In this document: piece by piece, positions 36,160 to 45,832 of the stretch | Numbering within the stretch: position 1 is the stretch's first letter | How the letters are laid out: each line of letters opens with the position of its first letter | NCBI RefSeq assembly: GCF_005860795.2 | Contig: NZ_CP058350.1 | Location: forward strand, 3,526,543-3,590,542 | Reading direction: 5' to 3' | DNA from: Peteryoungia desertarenae | Lineage (GTDB): Bacteria > Pseudomonadota > Alphaproteobacteria > Rhizobiales > Rhizobiaceae | DNA length: 64,000 nt | Program-made: the position numbers and the translations under genes | The notes under the pieces: generated by a model | The model's input: the letters and a program-made list of their open reading frames with translations, nothing else | Database searches by the model: none | What the model was told of the DNA's origin: nothing

Positions 36160-36627
36160 GTGAGCGAAACCAAATACTTTCCACTATCCGGTGAAATCAT
36201 CGAGGGCGCCCACCACCTCACCCAGCGCGTCTACTACGAAGACACGGACTTTTCCGGCGCTGTCTATCATGCCCGCTATCTGCATTTCATGGAACGCGCC
36301 CGCACGGACTACCTGCGTTGTCTAGGCGTCGAACAGTCCGCTCTTTTTGAGGCTAGTGACGAAGGCCTTGCCTTCATGGTCCACCGCATGGAAATCGACT
36401 TCAAAGCGCCGGCTCGGATGGATGACGTCATCACCGTCGTGACCAGAACGGGAAAAGCAGGTGGCGCCAAGATGATTCTCGAACAGACGATCAGCCGGGG
36501 CACGCAGCTGCTGATTGATGCGAAGGTCATCATTGCGGTGGTGAACAGACAGGGGCGCCCCAGGCGGCTGCCGGAGCAATTAGCTTACCAATTCCTTGCC
36601 AAAGGCCAGGAAAACAGCGCAAAGTAA
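36160..36627 (+). CDS. ybgC: YbgC/tol-pal-associated acyl-CoA thioesterase
   Basis: A 155-residue hot-dog thioesterase with the signature QRVYYEDTDFSGAVYHARYLHFMERAR (about residues 22-48), whose Asp is the catalytic residue in 4-hydroxybenzoyl-CoA-thioesterase-like enzymes. The GTG at 36160 is chosen because GAGG lies 7 nt upstream. YbgC heads the tol-pal cluster in many proteobacteria and is thought to act in phospholipid metabolism. It precedes tolQ by about 210 bp here. Confidence 0.92.
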   Translation: MSETKYFPLSGEIIEGAHHLTQRVYYEDTDFSGAVYHARYLHFMERARTDYLRCLGVEQSALFEASDEGLAFMVHRMEIDFKAPARMDDVITVVTRTGKAGGAKMILEQTISRGTQLLIDAKVIIAVVNRQGRPRRLPEQLAYQFLAKGQENSAK

Positions 36628-36634
36628 GACAGTC

Positions 36635-36642
36635 TTAACCAT
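36635..36642 (+). promoter_or_regulatory. TTAACCAT motif upstream of tolQ
   Basis: TTAACCAT at 36635-36642, with another TTAA at 36652, resembles the CtrA half-site of alphaproteobacteria. The two TTAA units are not at the N7 spacing of a full box, so binding is uncertain. No clear sigma-70 promoter was identified in the 212-bp ybgC-tolQ gap. Confidence 0.3.
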
Positions 36643-36793
36643 AATGATGGCTTAATCCGGCAGCAGAAATTTGTGCGCCGCACGCCTTCCTTTGACCAAA
36701 ATTTTCAGCCACGAAGCAGGCTGGGAGCTTGAAACGGGATAAGGGCGTCCACCTAAAGCGACCGTACTCTTTTCTACCGTTAAGCTGATGCGT

Positions 36794-36814
36794 CGCCCGG
36801 TCTATCGCCGGGCG
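36794..36814 (+). promoter_or_regulatory. Hairpin in the tolQ leader
   Basis: A 7-bp perfect GC stem (CGCCCGG, 36794-36800, with CCGGGCG, 36808-36814; 7-nt loop) is followed by TTT and ends 25 nt before the tolQ ATG. It may act as a weak attenuator or 5' mRNA stabiliser. Confidence 0.5.
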
Positions 36815-36839
36815 TTTGGATTTCGAGGATTATTCGGCG

Positions 36840-37559
36840 ATGGAACAAGTTGGAATGGCAGCGGCTGCCCATGACGTCAGCCTTTGGGGTCTGTTCATGC
36901 AGGCAGGCCTGATCGTGAAGCTCGTCATGATCGGCCTTGTCGGCGCCTCCATATGGACTTGGGCCATCATCATCGACAAATACCTTACCTATGCACGGGT
37001 TCGCCGTCAGTATGACCAGTTCGAACAGGTCTTCTGGTCGGGTCAATCGCTGGAAGAGCTCTATCGAACTCTCGCCGAGCGCAACAATACCGGCCTTGCT
37101 GCCATGTTCGTTGCCGCCATGCGGGAGTGGAAGAAAAGCTTTGAACGCGGTGCACGCTCTCCGATTGGACTGCAGATGCGCATAGACCGCGCCATGGACG
37201 TGACCATGGCACGGGAAAGCGAAGCGCTCGAGGCCCGCCTGCCATCGCTGGCGACCATCGGCTCGGCCGGTCCGTTTATCGGACTGTTCGGTACGGTTGT
37301 CGGTATCATGACCTCCTTCCAGGCGATCGCCGGTTCGAACAGTGCAAGCCTTGCCGTCGTAGCACCAGGTATCGCTGAAGCGCTGCTGGCAACCGCGATC
37401 GGTCTGATTGCCGCTATTCCCGCCGTCATGGCCTATAACAAGCTCTCTGGCGAAGCTGGAAAGCTGATCGGCCGCATGGAAGGCTTTGCTGACGAATTCT
37501 CTGCCATTCTCTCGCGCCAGATCGACGAGAAACTGCAGCCACGCCAGGCAGCGCAGTAA
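36840..37559 (+). CDS. tolQ: Tol-Pal system proton channel subunit TolQ
   Basis: A 239-residue MotA/TolQ/ExbB-type protein with three transmembrane helices (about 22-45, 132-158 and 170-195). The conserved GTVVGIMTSFQ and APGIAEALLATAIGLIAAIPAV segments line the channel. With TolR it converts proton flow to force on TolA during envelope constriction. I chose the ATG at 36840. tolR follows after 23 bp. Confidence 0.95.
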   Translation: MEQVGMAAAAHDVSLWGLFMQAGLIVKLVMIGLVGASIWTWAIIIDKYLTYARVRRQYDQFEQVFWSGQSLEELYRTLAERNNTGLAAMFVAAMREWKKSFERGARSPIGLQMRIDRAMDVTMARESEALEARLPSLATIGSAGPFIGLFGTVVGIMTSFQAIAGSNSASLAVVAPGIAEALLATAIGLIAAIPAVMAYNKLSGEAGKLIGRMEGFADEFSAILSRQIDEKLQPRQAAQ

Positions 37560-37582
37560 AGTAGAAGCGACGGGAGCAACAA

Positions 37583-38035
37583 ATGGGTATGTCAGTCGGA
37601 GCAGGTGGCGGAGGCGGCGGACGTCGCGGTCGCCGACGCGGCAAGAAGGCGCTGGTCAGCGACATCAACGTAACGCCGTTCGTTGACGTGGTGCTCGTGC
37701 TGCTGATCATCTTCATGGTGGCGGCACCTATGATGACCGTCGGCGTGCCGATCGATCTGCCGCAGACACGTGCCGGCGCCCTGAACACGGAAACTCAACC
37801 AATCACGGTGTCGGTAAATCCGCAGGGTGAAATCTACCTGCAGGAAACGGTCATCGGTATTGATGAAGTTGTGCCGAAGCTGGAGGCCATCGCCCAGACC
37901 GGTTACAACGAACGGATATTCGTCCGCGCCGACACCGCGGCACAATACGGAACCGTCATGCAGGTCATGGCGCGTATCTCCGCAGCCGGCTTCACCAATA
38001 TCGGTCTTGTGACCCTACAGGAACAGCAGAACTGA
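37583..38035 (+). CDS. tolR: Tol-Pal system protein TolR
   Basis: A 150-residue ExbD/TolR protein. A Gly/Arg-rich cytoplasmic tail (about 1-27) leads to INVTPFVDVVLVLLIIFMVAAP (about 31-52), a single transmembrane helix carrying the conserved proton-binding Asp (VDVVLVLL), then a periplasmic domain. The Gly-rich N-terminus (SVGAGGGGGGRRGRRRG) is longer than in enterobacteria but common in rhizobia. It lies between tolQ and tolA. Confidence 0.95.
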   Translation: MGMSVGAGGGGGGRRGRRRGKKALVSDINVTPFVDVVLVLLIIFMVAAPMMTVGVPIDLPQTRAGALNTETQPITVSVNPQGEIYLQETVIGIDEVVPKLEAIAQTGYNERIFVRADTAAQYGTVMQVMARISAAGFTNIGLVTLQEQQN

Positions 38036-38044
38036 TAGGTCGAT

Positions 38045-39079
38045 ATGAAGGGCAGTATCATTGCATCGTCGCTGATACACGGACTGGCGCTCTCGGTGGC
38101 GCTGGTCAGCCTTGGCTCGCCTGAAAAACTCGAATTCGCCAATGTCGAAACGCTCCCGGTCGACATCGTGCCGATCGAGGAATTCACCCAGATTCAGCGA
38201 GGCGACAAGAACGCACCGCTGGGCGAGAGATCGGCACCGGTTCCGACCTCACGGCCGCCGATTGCCGAGCAGGCCGAGAATTTCGGTGATAACGATGTCG
38301 ATCTGAAGACACCACCACGTCCGTCGGAGCGACCGCCACGGGAAGAGGTGGCCACAGCCCCGCCAAAGGTCGAAGAGCCCGCTCCGGCACCGGTTCCGAC
38401 ACCGACCGAGGTTGCCGAAGCTGCTCCCGCAGAGACAGCACCACCATCACCACCGGAAGAAACACCTCAGGAGGCCGCGCCGGAACCACAGCCTGCCGCC
38501 GAAGCCATTCCCTTGCCTGAAAAGGCACCCGTGCCACCTGCACGTCCCAAGGTCGAGACCGCCAGCATCCCTCAGCGGTCCGAACCGAAGCCTGAGGTCA
38601 AGCCCGATCCTCAGCGCGAGGAAACAACACGGCAGCAGCAGCCGCAGATGGACAGCAGCTTCAACGCCGACGAAGTGGCAGCACTTCTCAACAACGTGGA
38701 TGCTGCGGGCGGCGGTGCGCGTCGATCAACCGACGAGGCGGCACTGGGTGGCCGCAGCGATACCGGCGGCGAGAAACTGAGCCAGAGTGAACTCGATGCC
38801 CTGCGCGGCATCATTGAGAACAACTGGCTGATCACTCCGGGCATGGCAGATGCCCAGGACGTCCGCGTTCGCGTCACATTCCGGCTTGATCCCGATGGTA
38901 ACTTGATCGGGCAGCCAGAGGCCACCGCTACCGGAGGCTCACCAACTGCTCAACGGGTGTTGATCAGCGGCGCGGTCCGCGCCGTTCGCAAGTCGGCCCC
39001 CTTCTCGAATTTGCCCAAGGACAAATACGAGACCTGGTCCGAGGTTGTCGTCAATTTCGACCCCAGCCAACTGATGTAA
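38045..39079 (+). CDS. tolA: Cell envelope protein TolA
   Basis: A 344-residue protein with one N-terminal membrane helix (about 3-23), a long Pro/Glu/Ala/Lys-rich periplasmic linker (about 65-205) and a C-terminal TolA/TonB-like domain starting near 240 (LSQSELDALRGIIENNW, DVRVRVTFRLDPDGN). The linker is Pro-rich rather than the helical Ala/Lys-rich form of E. coli. TolA spans the periplasm to contact Pal and TolB. It follows tolR by 9 bp. Confidence 0.92.
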   Translation: MKGSIIASSLIHGLALSVALVSLGSPEKLEFANVETLPVDIVPIEEFTQIQRGDKNAPLGERSAPVPTSRPPIAEQAENFGDNDVDLKTPPRPSERPPREEVATAPPKVEEPAPAPVPTPTEVAEAAPAETAPPSPPEETPQEAAPEPQPAAEAIPLPEKAPVPPARPKVETASIPQRSEPKPEVKPDPQREETTRQQQPQMDSSFNADEVAALLNNVDAAGGGARRSTDEAALGGRSDTGGEKLSQSELDALRGIIENNWLITPGMADAQDVRVRVTFRLDPDGNLIGQPEATATGGSPTAQRVLISGAVRAVRKSAPFSNLPKDKYETWSEVVVNFDPSQLM

Positions 39080-39100
39080 GAGCTGAAAGGCTTCGATAGA

Positions 39101-40408
39101 ATGAAAAAACTCCATCTCCTCCGCCTTCTGCTGGTCTGCATAGGCATGGCAGGCGCGTTTGCCTCCCCCGTAAAGGCGGCCGTCGAGATCAACATCAATC
39201 GCGGCAATGTACAGCCTTTGCCAATTGCCATTACCGATTTCGTCTCAACGGACGGCATTGGGGCACAGATTTCCGCAGTTGTTGAGGCAAACCTCAAGCG
39301 TTCCGGACTGTTTGCCCCTGTGAGTCGGGGCGCATTCATTGAAACAATCTCCAATCCGGATCAGCCCCCGCGTTTTGCCGACTGGACCGTCTTGAAGGCG
39401 GAGGCCCTCGTGGTCGGACGCATCAGCCGCGAGCCCGATGGTCGCCTTCGTGCGGAATTTCGCCTCTGGGATACATTTGCCGGACAGCAGATGACCGGAC
39501 AGCAATTCTTCACCCAGCCGGAAAACTGGCGCCGGGTTGCCCACATCATTTCGGACGCGATCTACGAACGCATCACCGGTGAGAAGGGCTATTTCGATAC
39601 GCGTATTGTCTTTGTCTCCGAAAGCGGTCCGAAGACCGACCGCAAGCGTCAGCTGGCGATCATGGACCAGGACGGCGAGAACGTCCGCATGCTGACAAGC
39701 TCTGAAAACATCGTTCTCACCCCCCGCTTCTCCCCAAGCCGGCAGGAAATCACCTACATGTCGTTTGAAGGTGATCAGCCACGCGTTTATCTGCTACAAC
39801 TGGAAACGGGTCAGCGCGAAGTGGTGGGCAATTTTCCCGGCATGACATTCTCGCCACGCTTCTCTCCAGACGGACAGCGGGTCATCATGAGTCTGCAACA
39901 GGACGGGAATGCCAATATCTATACGATGGATCTCCGCTCGCGCACGACCACGCGTCTCACAAACACCAATGCAATCGACACCTCTCCATCCTATTCGCCG
40001 GACGGAAGCCAGATCGTTTTCGAAAGCGATCGTGGCGGGCGTCAACAGCTTTACGTCATGAATGCAGACGGTTCTGGCCAGACGCGCATCTCATTTGGTG
40101 ATGGGTCCTATTCGACACCGGTCTGGTCACCGCGTGGTGATCTGATCGCCTTCACCAAGCAGTCCGGTGGTCGCTTCTCGATCGGCGTGATGAAAACCGA
40201 CGGATCGGGCGAACGCATCCTGACGACCGGCTTCCACAACGAAGGACCCACCTGGGCACCCAATGGACGCGTCCTGATGTTCTTCCGCCAGAACGCAGGT
40301 GCAGGTGGCCCGCAGCTCTATTCAATCGACCTGACGGGCTATAACGAGCAGCAGGTCAGGACACCCAGTTTTGCCTCTGATCCGGCCTGGTCACCTCTCC
40401 TCGAATAG
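39101..40408 (+). CDS. tolB: Tol-Pal system periplasmic protein TolB
   Basis: A 435-residue periplasmic protein with a signal peptide (about 1-26), an N-terminal alpha/beta domain and a six-bladed beta-propeller shown by repeated [12 protein letters not shown] motifs ([70 protein letters not shown]). It binds Pal and relays TolA force. Length and motif order match the family. Confidence 0.96.
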   Translation: MKKLHLLRLLLVCIGMAGAFASPVKAAVEININRGNVQPLPIAITDFVSTDGIGAQISAVVEANLKRSGLFAPVSRGAFIETISNPDQPPRFADWTVLKAEALVVGRISREPDGRLRAEFRLWDTFAGQQMTGQQFFTQPENWRRVAHIISDAIYERITGEKGYFDTRIVFVSESGPKTDRKRQLAIMDQDGENVRMLTSSENIVLTPRFSPSRQEITYMSFEGDQPRVYLLQLETGQREVVGNFPGMTFSPRFSPDGQRVIMSLQQDGNANIYTMDLRSRTTTRLTNTNAIDTSPSYSPDGSQIVFESDRGGRQQLYVMNADGSGQTRISFGDGSYSTPVWSPRGDLIAFTKQSGGRFSIGVMKTDGSGERILTTGFHNEGPTWAPNGRVLMFFRQNAGAGGPQLYSIDLTGYNEQQVRTPSFASDPAWSPLLE

Positions 40409-40501
40409 GACATCGGATGGCCGTGTTCTTGCCGCAAACAAGAGCGAATCATGGGCTTCTGCACCTGAATTGATAACTTGTTAACCACGATCATTCGGCA
40501 C

Positions 40502-40525
40502 CGGTTAACCGCGAATGGTTATAAT
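40502..40525 (+). promoter_or_regulatory. Candidate pal promoter with TTAACC palindrome
   Basis: A perfect 10-bp palindrome CGGTTAACCG (40502-40511) precedes a consensus -10 TATAAT (40520-40525), and a second TTAACC lies at 40481. The -35 region is not clear. TTAACC half-sites are typical of CtrA control in alphaproteobacteria. Confidence 0.4.
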
Positions 40526-40562
40526 CCGGCAACCTTAATTGAGACACTCAAGGAGACTGGCG

Positions 40563-41099
40563 ATGAGCCGCACTCACACCCCGGCCAAAAGCCGCCTGCA
40601 GCAACTCGCAACGAACCCGGCCCTGCTCGCGCTGGCTATGGCGCTGGCGCTTGCTGGCTGCGCAAATAAACGAAACCTTCCCAACAATGCCGGCGAATTG
40701 GGACTTGGAGCCGGAGCAGGTGCAGCAACACCCGGCTCGACGCAGGACTTTACCGTGAACGTCGGCGACCGGATTTTCTTCGATACCGATTCCTCTGCAA
40801 TTCGCGCCGATGCCGCCCAGACGCTCGACCGCCAGGCGCAGTGGCTCATGCAGTATCCGAACTACGCGATCACGATCGAAGGCCATGCCGACGAACGCGG
40901 TACCCGTGAATACAACCTTGCACTCGGTGCCCGTCGTGCCGCGACGACACGCGACTATCTCGTCTCGCGTGGCGTGCCGGCAAACCGCCTGCGCACGATT
41001 TCCTACGGCAAGGAACGCCCGGTCGCCGTCTGCGATGACATCTCGTGCTGGTCACAGAACCGCCGCGCCGTTACCGTTCTGGGTGGCGCCGGTTCGTAA
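40563..41099 (+). CDS. pal: Peptidoglycan-associated lipoprotein Pal
   Basis: A 178-residue outer-membrane lipoprotein. A long signal peptide ends in the lipobox LAGC near residue 34, followed by a short Gly/Ala-rich linker and an OmpA-like peptidoglycan-binding domain (FTVNVGDRIFFDTDSSAIRAD; ITIEGHADERGTREYNLALGARRA; NRLRTISYGKERP). AAGGAG lies before the ATG at 40563. Pal anchors the outer membrane to peptidoglycan and binds TolB or TolA. It has its own upstream promoter-like region. Confidence 0.96.
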   Translation: MSRTHTPAKSRLQQLATNPALLALAMALALAGCANKRNLPNNAGELGLGAGAGAATPGSTQDFTVNVGDRIFFDTDSSAIRADAAQTLDRQAQWLMQYPNYAITIEGHADERGTREYNLALGARRAATTRDYLVSRGVPANRLRTISYGKERPVAVCDDISCWSQNRRAVTVLGGAGS

Positions 41100-41130
41100 C
41101 GAGAACCGCGTACACAATCAGCAATTCGTG

Positions 41131-41160
41131 AAGGCGGCCTTGTGCCGCCTTTGCTTTTCT
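41131..41160 (+). terminator. Terminator after pal
   Basis: An 8-bp stem AAGGCGGC/GCCGCCTT (41131-41138 with 41144-41151, 5-nt loop) followed by TGCTTTTC lies 31 nt after the pal stop. Confidence 0.75.
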
Positions 41161-41259
41161 CCATACTTTGGCCGAACTTGATTGCTTTTTCCCGACAATT
41201 GGAAAAATCTCCTGTCGACGCCGGTTCGGCGCAAATCACCGTGACACAGGATAAGGGAT

Positions 41260-42261
41260 ATGAACAAACTCGTGATGGCCGCGATGCTCGCGACGGCCTC
41301 GCTGGCGGGGCTTCCCGGAAGTGCAGGCGCCTTCCAGATCACCCTGCCATTCTCGATCGGTCAGCCCAAGACCCCACCCGCTGCGGTGCCGCAGGCGACC
41401 GTGCCACAGGCCGGTGTGGAAATGGTCCAGGCAACCGATCCGTCGCTGCGCATTCTGGAATTGGAAGAGCAGATCCGTTCATTGAACGGACGTATCGAGG
41501 AAATGAGTTTCCAATTGCTCCAGATGCAGGAGCAGATGCGCAAGACGCAGGAAGACAACGAATTCCGCTTCCAGGACCTTGAAGGCGGCGCTGCAAAGCC
41601 AGGCGGCCAACAAAATGGCTCGCTGCAGCGACCGGCAACGGCCGCTGCGCCGAGTGACAGCGTCGCCGGGATCATCACCCAGACACCGGATGCCGGCCTG
41701 CCCGCCGGCACAAATCAGACCTCACCCGGTACGGCACCGGGTGAGCAACTGCTGGGCTCGATCCAGCTCGATCAGAACGGCATGCCGACCATTGCCACGC
41801 GTAACGAAGGTGTCTCCAATTCCGCAGCGCTTCCCGGCGTCGATCCGGGGCTAGCCCCAGGTCAGACCGCGGCGCTGACATCGGAAAATGATGTCTATCA
41901 GGTGGCTTATGCCCATGTTCTATCCGGAGACTATGCCCTCGCGGAAAACGAGTTTCGCCAGTTCATCGAGCGCTTCCCCAACAGTCAGAGAGTGGCCGAC
42001 GCAAATTTCTGGCTTGGCGAAGCCCAGTTTTCCCAGGGCAACTTCAACGAAGCCGCCAAGACATTCCTGAATGCCCACCAGACCTATGGCTCATCACCCA
42101 AGGCTCCAGAAATGCTGTTGAAACTCGGCATGTCGCTTGCTGCGCTCGAAAACGTCGAAACTGCATGCGCGACCATGCGTGAAGTGACCAAACGCTACCC
42201 GAAGGCGTCACGGGCCGTTGTATCCAAGGTCGCGAGCGAACAGAAGCGCCTAGGCTGCTGA
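41260..42261 (+). CDS. cpoB: Tol-Pal-associated TPR coordinator protein (YbgF/CpoB)
   Basis: A 333-residue periplasmic protein. The signal peptide (about 1-25) is followed by a coiled-coil segment (LRILELEEQIRSLNGRIEEMSFQLLQMQEQMRKTQED, about 63-100), a disordered Pro/Gly-rich middle and a C-terminal TPR domain (ENDVYQVAYAHVLSGDYALAENEFRQFI onward, about 208-333). CpoB links peptidoglycan synthase PBP1B to the Tol machine at division. Typical rhizobial place after pal. Confidence 0.92.
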   Translation: MNKLVMAAMLATASLAGLPGSAGAFQITLPFSIGQPKTPPAAVPQATVPQAGVEMVQATDPSLRILELEEQIRSLNGRIEEMSFQLLQMQEQMRKTQEDNEFRFQDLEGGAAKPGGQQNGSLQRPATAAAPSDSVAGIITQTPDAGLPAGTNQTSPGTAPGEQLLGSIQLDQNGMPTIATRNEGVSNSAALPGVDPGLAPGQTAALTSENDVYQVAYAHVLSGDYALAENEFRQFIERFPNSQRVADANFWLGEAQFSQGNFNEAAKTFLNAHQTYGSSPKAPEMLLKLGMSLAALENVETACATMREVTKRYPKASRAVVSKVASEQKRLGC

Positions 42262-42280
42262 TGCGCGGCGGCACAGGCCC

Positions 42281-43582
42281 ATGACCGTGCCAGATCCCTT
42301 GCGCGAAACACAATCCCCACAGGAAACCGCCCAGCGGTTTTTGCAAAGGCTCAAGGAACCGAGCCGCATCTGCGTTGCCGTATCGGGAGGCAGCGATTCG
42401 CTTGGCGCACTGCTCGCGCTTCACAGCGCCAATGCCCGCGAGCAGCGCCATAGCCTCTACGCTATTACAGTCGATCACGCGCTTCGGTCTGAGGCAGCTG
42501 AAGAAGCAATCAAGGTCGGCGAAATCTGCCACACACTTGGCATCCACCATCAGATCCGACGCTGGACCGGTGAAAAACCAGACAGCGGACTACCGGCAAA
42601 AGCTCGTGAAGCACGCTACAATCTTCTCAGGGAGGCAGCGGATGGATTGGGGAGCAGTGTTCTGGTTACCGGCCATACGCTGGATGATCAGGCGGAAACG
42701 ATTGCCATGCGTCGGACACGGAACGACCAGAACAATCGCGGTCTTTCAGGAATGGCCGAAGCCACGCTTTACCGACGCAGCCTCTGGATCATGCGCCCAT
42801 TCCTCGCGACACGCCGTGTTGCTTTCAGGATGCTACTGCTTGAACGGAACCTCTCCTGGATCGAAGACCCCAGCAATGACAATGACCGCTATGAGCGCGT
42901 CCAGAAGCGCAAGGCCGGCGTTGTGGCAGACCTCGCCGAACTCACCCGCCATGCAAAAGCACGCCTGGAACGCTCCGACAAGGTTGCGCGCTGGATCAGG
43001 GGGGCCTGTCGGCTTGAAGCCGGATCGATTCTCCGGATCAAGGGTGACGCCTTGCATAAGGATCCTGAAACGCTTGTCGAGGCGATGTCGGTGCTACTTG
43101 CAGTCATGGGTGGCAAGGCTCATCTGCCGCCCAAGACTCGCGTGGAACAGATGCTGACGGACCTCGCATCCGAGGCGATGCGCCGCTTCACCCTCTCTCG
43201 CACGCTCGTCGTAGCGCAACCTGACGAGGTCTGGATGATGCGGGAAAAGCGCGGTCTTTTGCCGCTCTTTCTCGAACCGGGCGAGGAAAAGCTCTGGGAC
43301 GGACGTTTCAGTATCAGAAATGTGACCGAGGCAATGGGCCGCATCGACCCAGGCCCAGTTGAGGGGGCTCCAGCTGAACTGCCCGCGCCCCTGAAGCCGT
43401 CAATCCTGTCGACCTGGCCGCACATGATTTTAGATAACTCATTAAATCAATCAGTTAAGGCAGCAACCATGGAGCATTTCATCCCCCTGATTGACAACTT
43501 CCTTCCGTCATTCGACCTCGTCATGGCGGAAGCCCTGAATGACCTTTTCGGACGGGAACCACTTTCAGCCCCTCCGGTTTAA
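42281..43582 (+). CDS. tilS: tRNA(Ile)-lysidine synthetase TilS
   Basis: A 433-residue PP-loop ATPase. The N-terminal ATP-pyrophosphatase motif is SGGSDSLGALLAL (about 35-47), with TGHTLDDQAET near 129-139 and ETIAMRRTRNDQNNRGLSGM after it. It converts cytidine 34 of tRNA-Ile(CAU) to lysidine so that AUA is read as Ile. The sequence is shorter at the C-terminus than in E. coli, as usual in Rhizobiales. It lies 19 bp after cpoB and upstream of ftsH. Confidence 0.93.
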   Translation: MTVPDPLRETQSPQETAQRFLQRLKEPSRICVAVSGGSDSLGALLALHSANAREQRHSLYAITVDHALRSEAAEEAIKVGEICHTLGIHHQIRRWTGEKPDSGLPAKAREARYNLLREAADGLGSSVLVTGHTLDDQAETIAMRRTRNDQNNRGLSGMAEATLYRRSLWIMRPFLATRRVAFRMLLLERNLSWIEDPSNDNDRYERVQKRKAGVVADLAELTRHAKARLERSDKVARWIRGACRLEAGSILRIKGDALHKDPETLVEAMSVLLAVMGGKAHLPPKTRVEQMLTDLASEAMRRFTLSRTLVVAQPDEVWMMREKRGLLPLFLEPGEEKLWDGRFSIRNVTEAMGRIDPGPVEGAPAELPAPLKPSILSTWPHMILDNSLNQSVKAATMEHFIPLIDNFLPSFDLVMAEALNDLFGREPLSAPPV

Positions 43583-43664
43583 GACTTATTGACGGAAAAT
43601 CCGAGCTTATGCCTCCTTTGCCTTGGCAACGCCACGCTGCAATCCTATGTTAGGAAGGAATTTC

Positions 43665-43698
43665 GCGGGGTACCTCCCCGCTTGTACGACTCGGGGAG
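43665..43698 (+). promoter_or_regulatory. ftsH leader with two mutually exclusive hairpins
   Basis: Hairpin A pairs GCGGGG (43665-43670) with CCCCGC (43676-43681). Hairpin B pairs CTCCCCG (43674-43680) with CGGGGAG (43692-43698), an 11-nt loop between. They share the CCCCG segment, so only one can form. Hairpin B contains the complete Shine-Dalgarno GGGGAG (43693-43698) of the ftsH ATG at 43703. Hairpin A would leave that site free. This is a candidate translational switch or RNA thermometer. Confidence 0.5.
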
Positions 43699-43702
43699 TT
43701 CA

Positions 43703-45634
43703 ATGAACCCAAATTTTCGGAATTTCGCGCTCTGGGCCATCATCGCCCTCTTGCTGATTGCCTTGTTCAGCATGTTCCAGACGTCGCCGTCACAAACGAG
43801 TTCGCGCGAGATACCCTATTCGCAATTCCTTCGCGAAGTGGAAGCCGGCAGCGTTCGTGAGGTGACCGTCACGGGCAACCGTGTTCTCGGCACCTATACC
43901 CAGAACGGGACGGCTTTCCAGACCTATGCTCCGGTGGTTGACGACGGCCTGTTGTCGAAGCTTGAAGCCAACAATGTCATGATTGTTGCGCGCCCGGAGA
44001 CCGACGGGTCATCCGGCTTCCTGAGCTATATCGGCACGCTTCTCCCAATGCTGCTGATCCTCGGCGTCTGGCTCTTCTTCATGCGCCAGATGCAGGGCGG
44101 CTCCCGCGGCGCCATGGGCTTTGGCAAGTCGAAGGCAAAACTTCTGACGGAAGCCCACGGACGCGTCACGTTTGAAGATGTGGCGGGTGTCGACGAGGCC
44201 AAGCAGGATCTGGAGGAAATCGTCGAGTTTCTCCGCGACCCGCAGAAGTTCCAGCGGCTCGGCGGCAAGATTCCGCGTGGCGTACTTCTCGTCGGGCCTC
44301 CCGGCACGGGTAAGACGCTCCTGGCACGCTCCGTCGCCGGTGAAGCAAACGTTCCTTTCTTCACGATCTCCGGCTCGGACTTCGTTGAAATGTTCGTCGG
44401 TGTCGGTGCAAGCCGTGTCCGTGACATGTTCGAGCAGGCCAAAAAGAACGCGCCCTGCATCATCTTCATTGACGAAATCGACGCCGTCGGTCGCCATCGT
44501 GGTGCCGGTCTCGGCGGTGGCAATGATGAGCGCGAGCAGACGCTGAACCAATTGCTGGTCGAGATGGACGGCTTCGAAGCCAATGAGGGGATCATCCTGA
44601 TCGCTGCGACCAACCGCCCCGACGTTCTCGACCCGGCGCTTTTGCGTCCGGGCCGTTTCGACCGTCAGGTTGTCGTCCCGAACCCGGATATCGTCGGTCG
44701 TGAGCGCATCCTGAAGGTTCATGCCCGCAACGTGCCGCTGGCACCGAATGTCGACCTGAAGGTTCTGGCCCGCGGGACGCCCGGCTTCTCCGGTGCCGAT
44801 CTTGCCAACCTTGTCAACGAAGCCGCTCTTATGGCCGCACGCCGCAACAAGCGCGTCGTCACCATGTCGGAATTCGAAGACGCCAAGGACAAGATCATGA
44901 TGGGCGCGGAACGTCGCTCGTCCGCCATGACCGAAGCCGAAAAGAAGCTGACGGCCTATCACGAAGCGGGCCATGCGATCACCGCGCTCAACGTGCCGGT
45001 CGCAGACCCACTGCACAAGGCGACGATCATTCCGCGCGGTCGCGCACTCGGCATGGTCATGCAGCTCCCCGAGGGCGACCGCTACTCGATGAGCTACAAG
45101 TGGATGATCTCGCGCCTCGTGATCATGATGGGTGGCCGAGTTGCGGAAGAACTGACCTTCGGCAAGGAGAACATCACCTCGGGCGCATCCTCCGATATCG
45201 AGCAGGCCACCAAGCTGGCGCGTGCCATGGTGACGCAATGGGGCTTCTCGGACATTCTGGGTCACGTCGCCTATGGCGAAAACCAGCAGGAAGTGTTCCT
45301 CGGTCACTCGGTCTCGCAAACCCGCAATGTATCGGAATCGACTGCCCAGAAGATCGATACTGAAGTGCGTCGACTGATCGAAGAAGCTTATAACGAGGCG
45401 CGCCGGATCCTGACGGAGAAACACGAGGATTTTGTAGCCCTGGCCGAAGGTCTGCTCGAATACGAGACCCTGTCCGGGGACGAGATCAAGGCGTTGCTCA
45501 AGGGTGTAAAGCCGTCGCGCGACACGGGCGAAGATGGCCCCCCGAGCCGTGGCTCTGCCGTACCGACCGCCGGCAAAAAGGACTCGCCGAAAGGCGACGA
45601 GCCGGAAGCCGGTATGGAGCCACAGCCGCAATAA
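43703..45634 (+). CDS. ftsH: ATP-dependent zinc metalloprotease FtsH
   Basis: A 643-residue membrane AAA+ protease. TM helices lie at about 8-24 and 110-128 with a periplasmic domain between. Walker A is GPPGTGKT (198-205), Walker B IIFIDEID (253-260), the second region of homology ends with LRPGRFDRQ near 314-322, and the zinc site is HEAGH (420-424). It degrades misassembled membrane proteins and regulators such as RpoH and LpxC. I chose the ATG at 43703 because GGGGAG lies just upstream and the first helix follows; an earlier in-frame ATG at 43589 adds a non-conserved extension. The leader can form two alternative hairpins. Confidence 0.96.
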   Translation: MNPNFRNFALWAIIALLLIALFSMFQTSPSQTSSREIPYSQFLREVEAGSVREVTVTGNRVLGTYTQNGTAFQTYAPVVDDGLLSKLEANNVMIVARPETDGSSGFLSYIGTLLPMLLILGVWLFFMRQMQGGSRGAMGFGKSKAKLLTEAHGRVTFEDVAGVDEAKQDLEEIVEFLRDPQKFQRLGGKIPRGVLLVGPPGTGKTLLARSVAGEANVPFFTISGSDFVEMFVGVGASRVRDMFEQAKKNAPCIIFIDEIDAVGRHRGAGLGGGNDEREQTLNQLLVEMDGFEANEGIILIAATNRPDVLDPALLRPGRFDRQVVVPNPDIVGRERILKVHARNVPLAPNVDLKVLARGTPGFSGADLANLVNEAALMAARRNKRVVTMSEFEDAKDKIMMGAERRSSAMTEAEKKLTAYHEAGHAITALNVPVADPLHKATIIPRGRALGMVMQLPEGDRYSMSYKWMISRLVIMMGGRVAEELTFGKENITSGASSDIEQATKLARAMVTQWGFSDILGHVAYGENQQEVFLGHSVSQTRNVSESTAQKIDTEVRRLIEEAYNEARRILTEKHEDFVALAEGLLEYETLSGDEIKALLKGVKPSRDTGEDGPPSRGSAVPTAGKKDSPKGDEPEAGMEPQPQ

Positions 45635-45657
45635 GGCCTGCCTAAACAAAGCCGTTG

Positions 45658-45684
45658 AAAAGCCCGTCCTCGCGACGGGCTTTT
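45658..45684 (+). terminator. Terminator of ftsH
   Basis: A perfect 11-bp stem (45658-45668 with 45674-45684, loop CTCGC) ending in TTTTC lies 24 nt after the ftsH stop. Confidence 0.9.
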
Positions 45685-45832
45685 CTTGTTATGTGACGGT
45701 AACGGGATGTAAGCGTCATTGATGGTATTTTATGTGCCTTGCCCGGGTTTTTGTGGCATGTGCAGCCTCACTTGAAGCGCCAAAGACCGATTGCGGCAGC
45801 ATTGGTTTGGCGCAGGAACTGCAGGAGCTTCT

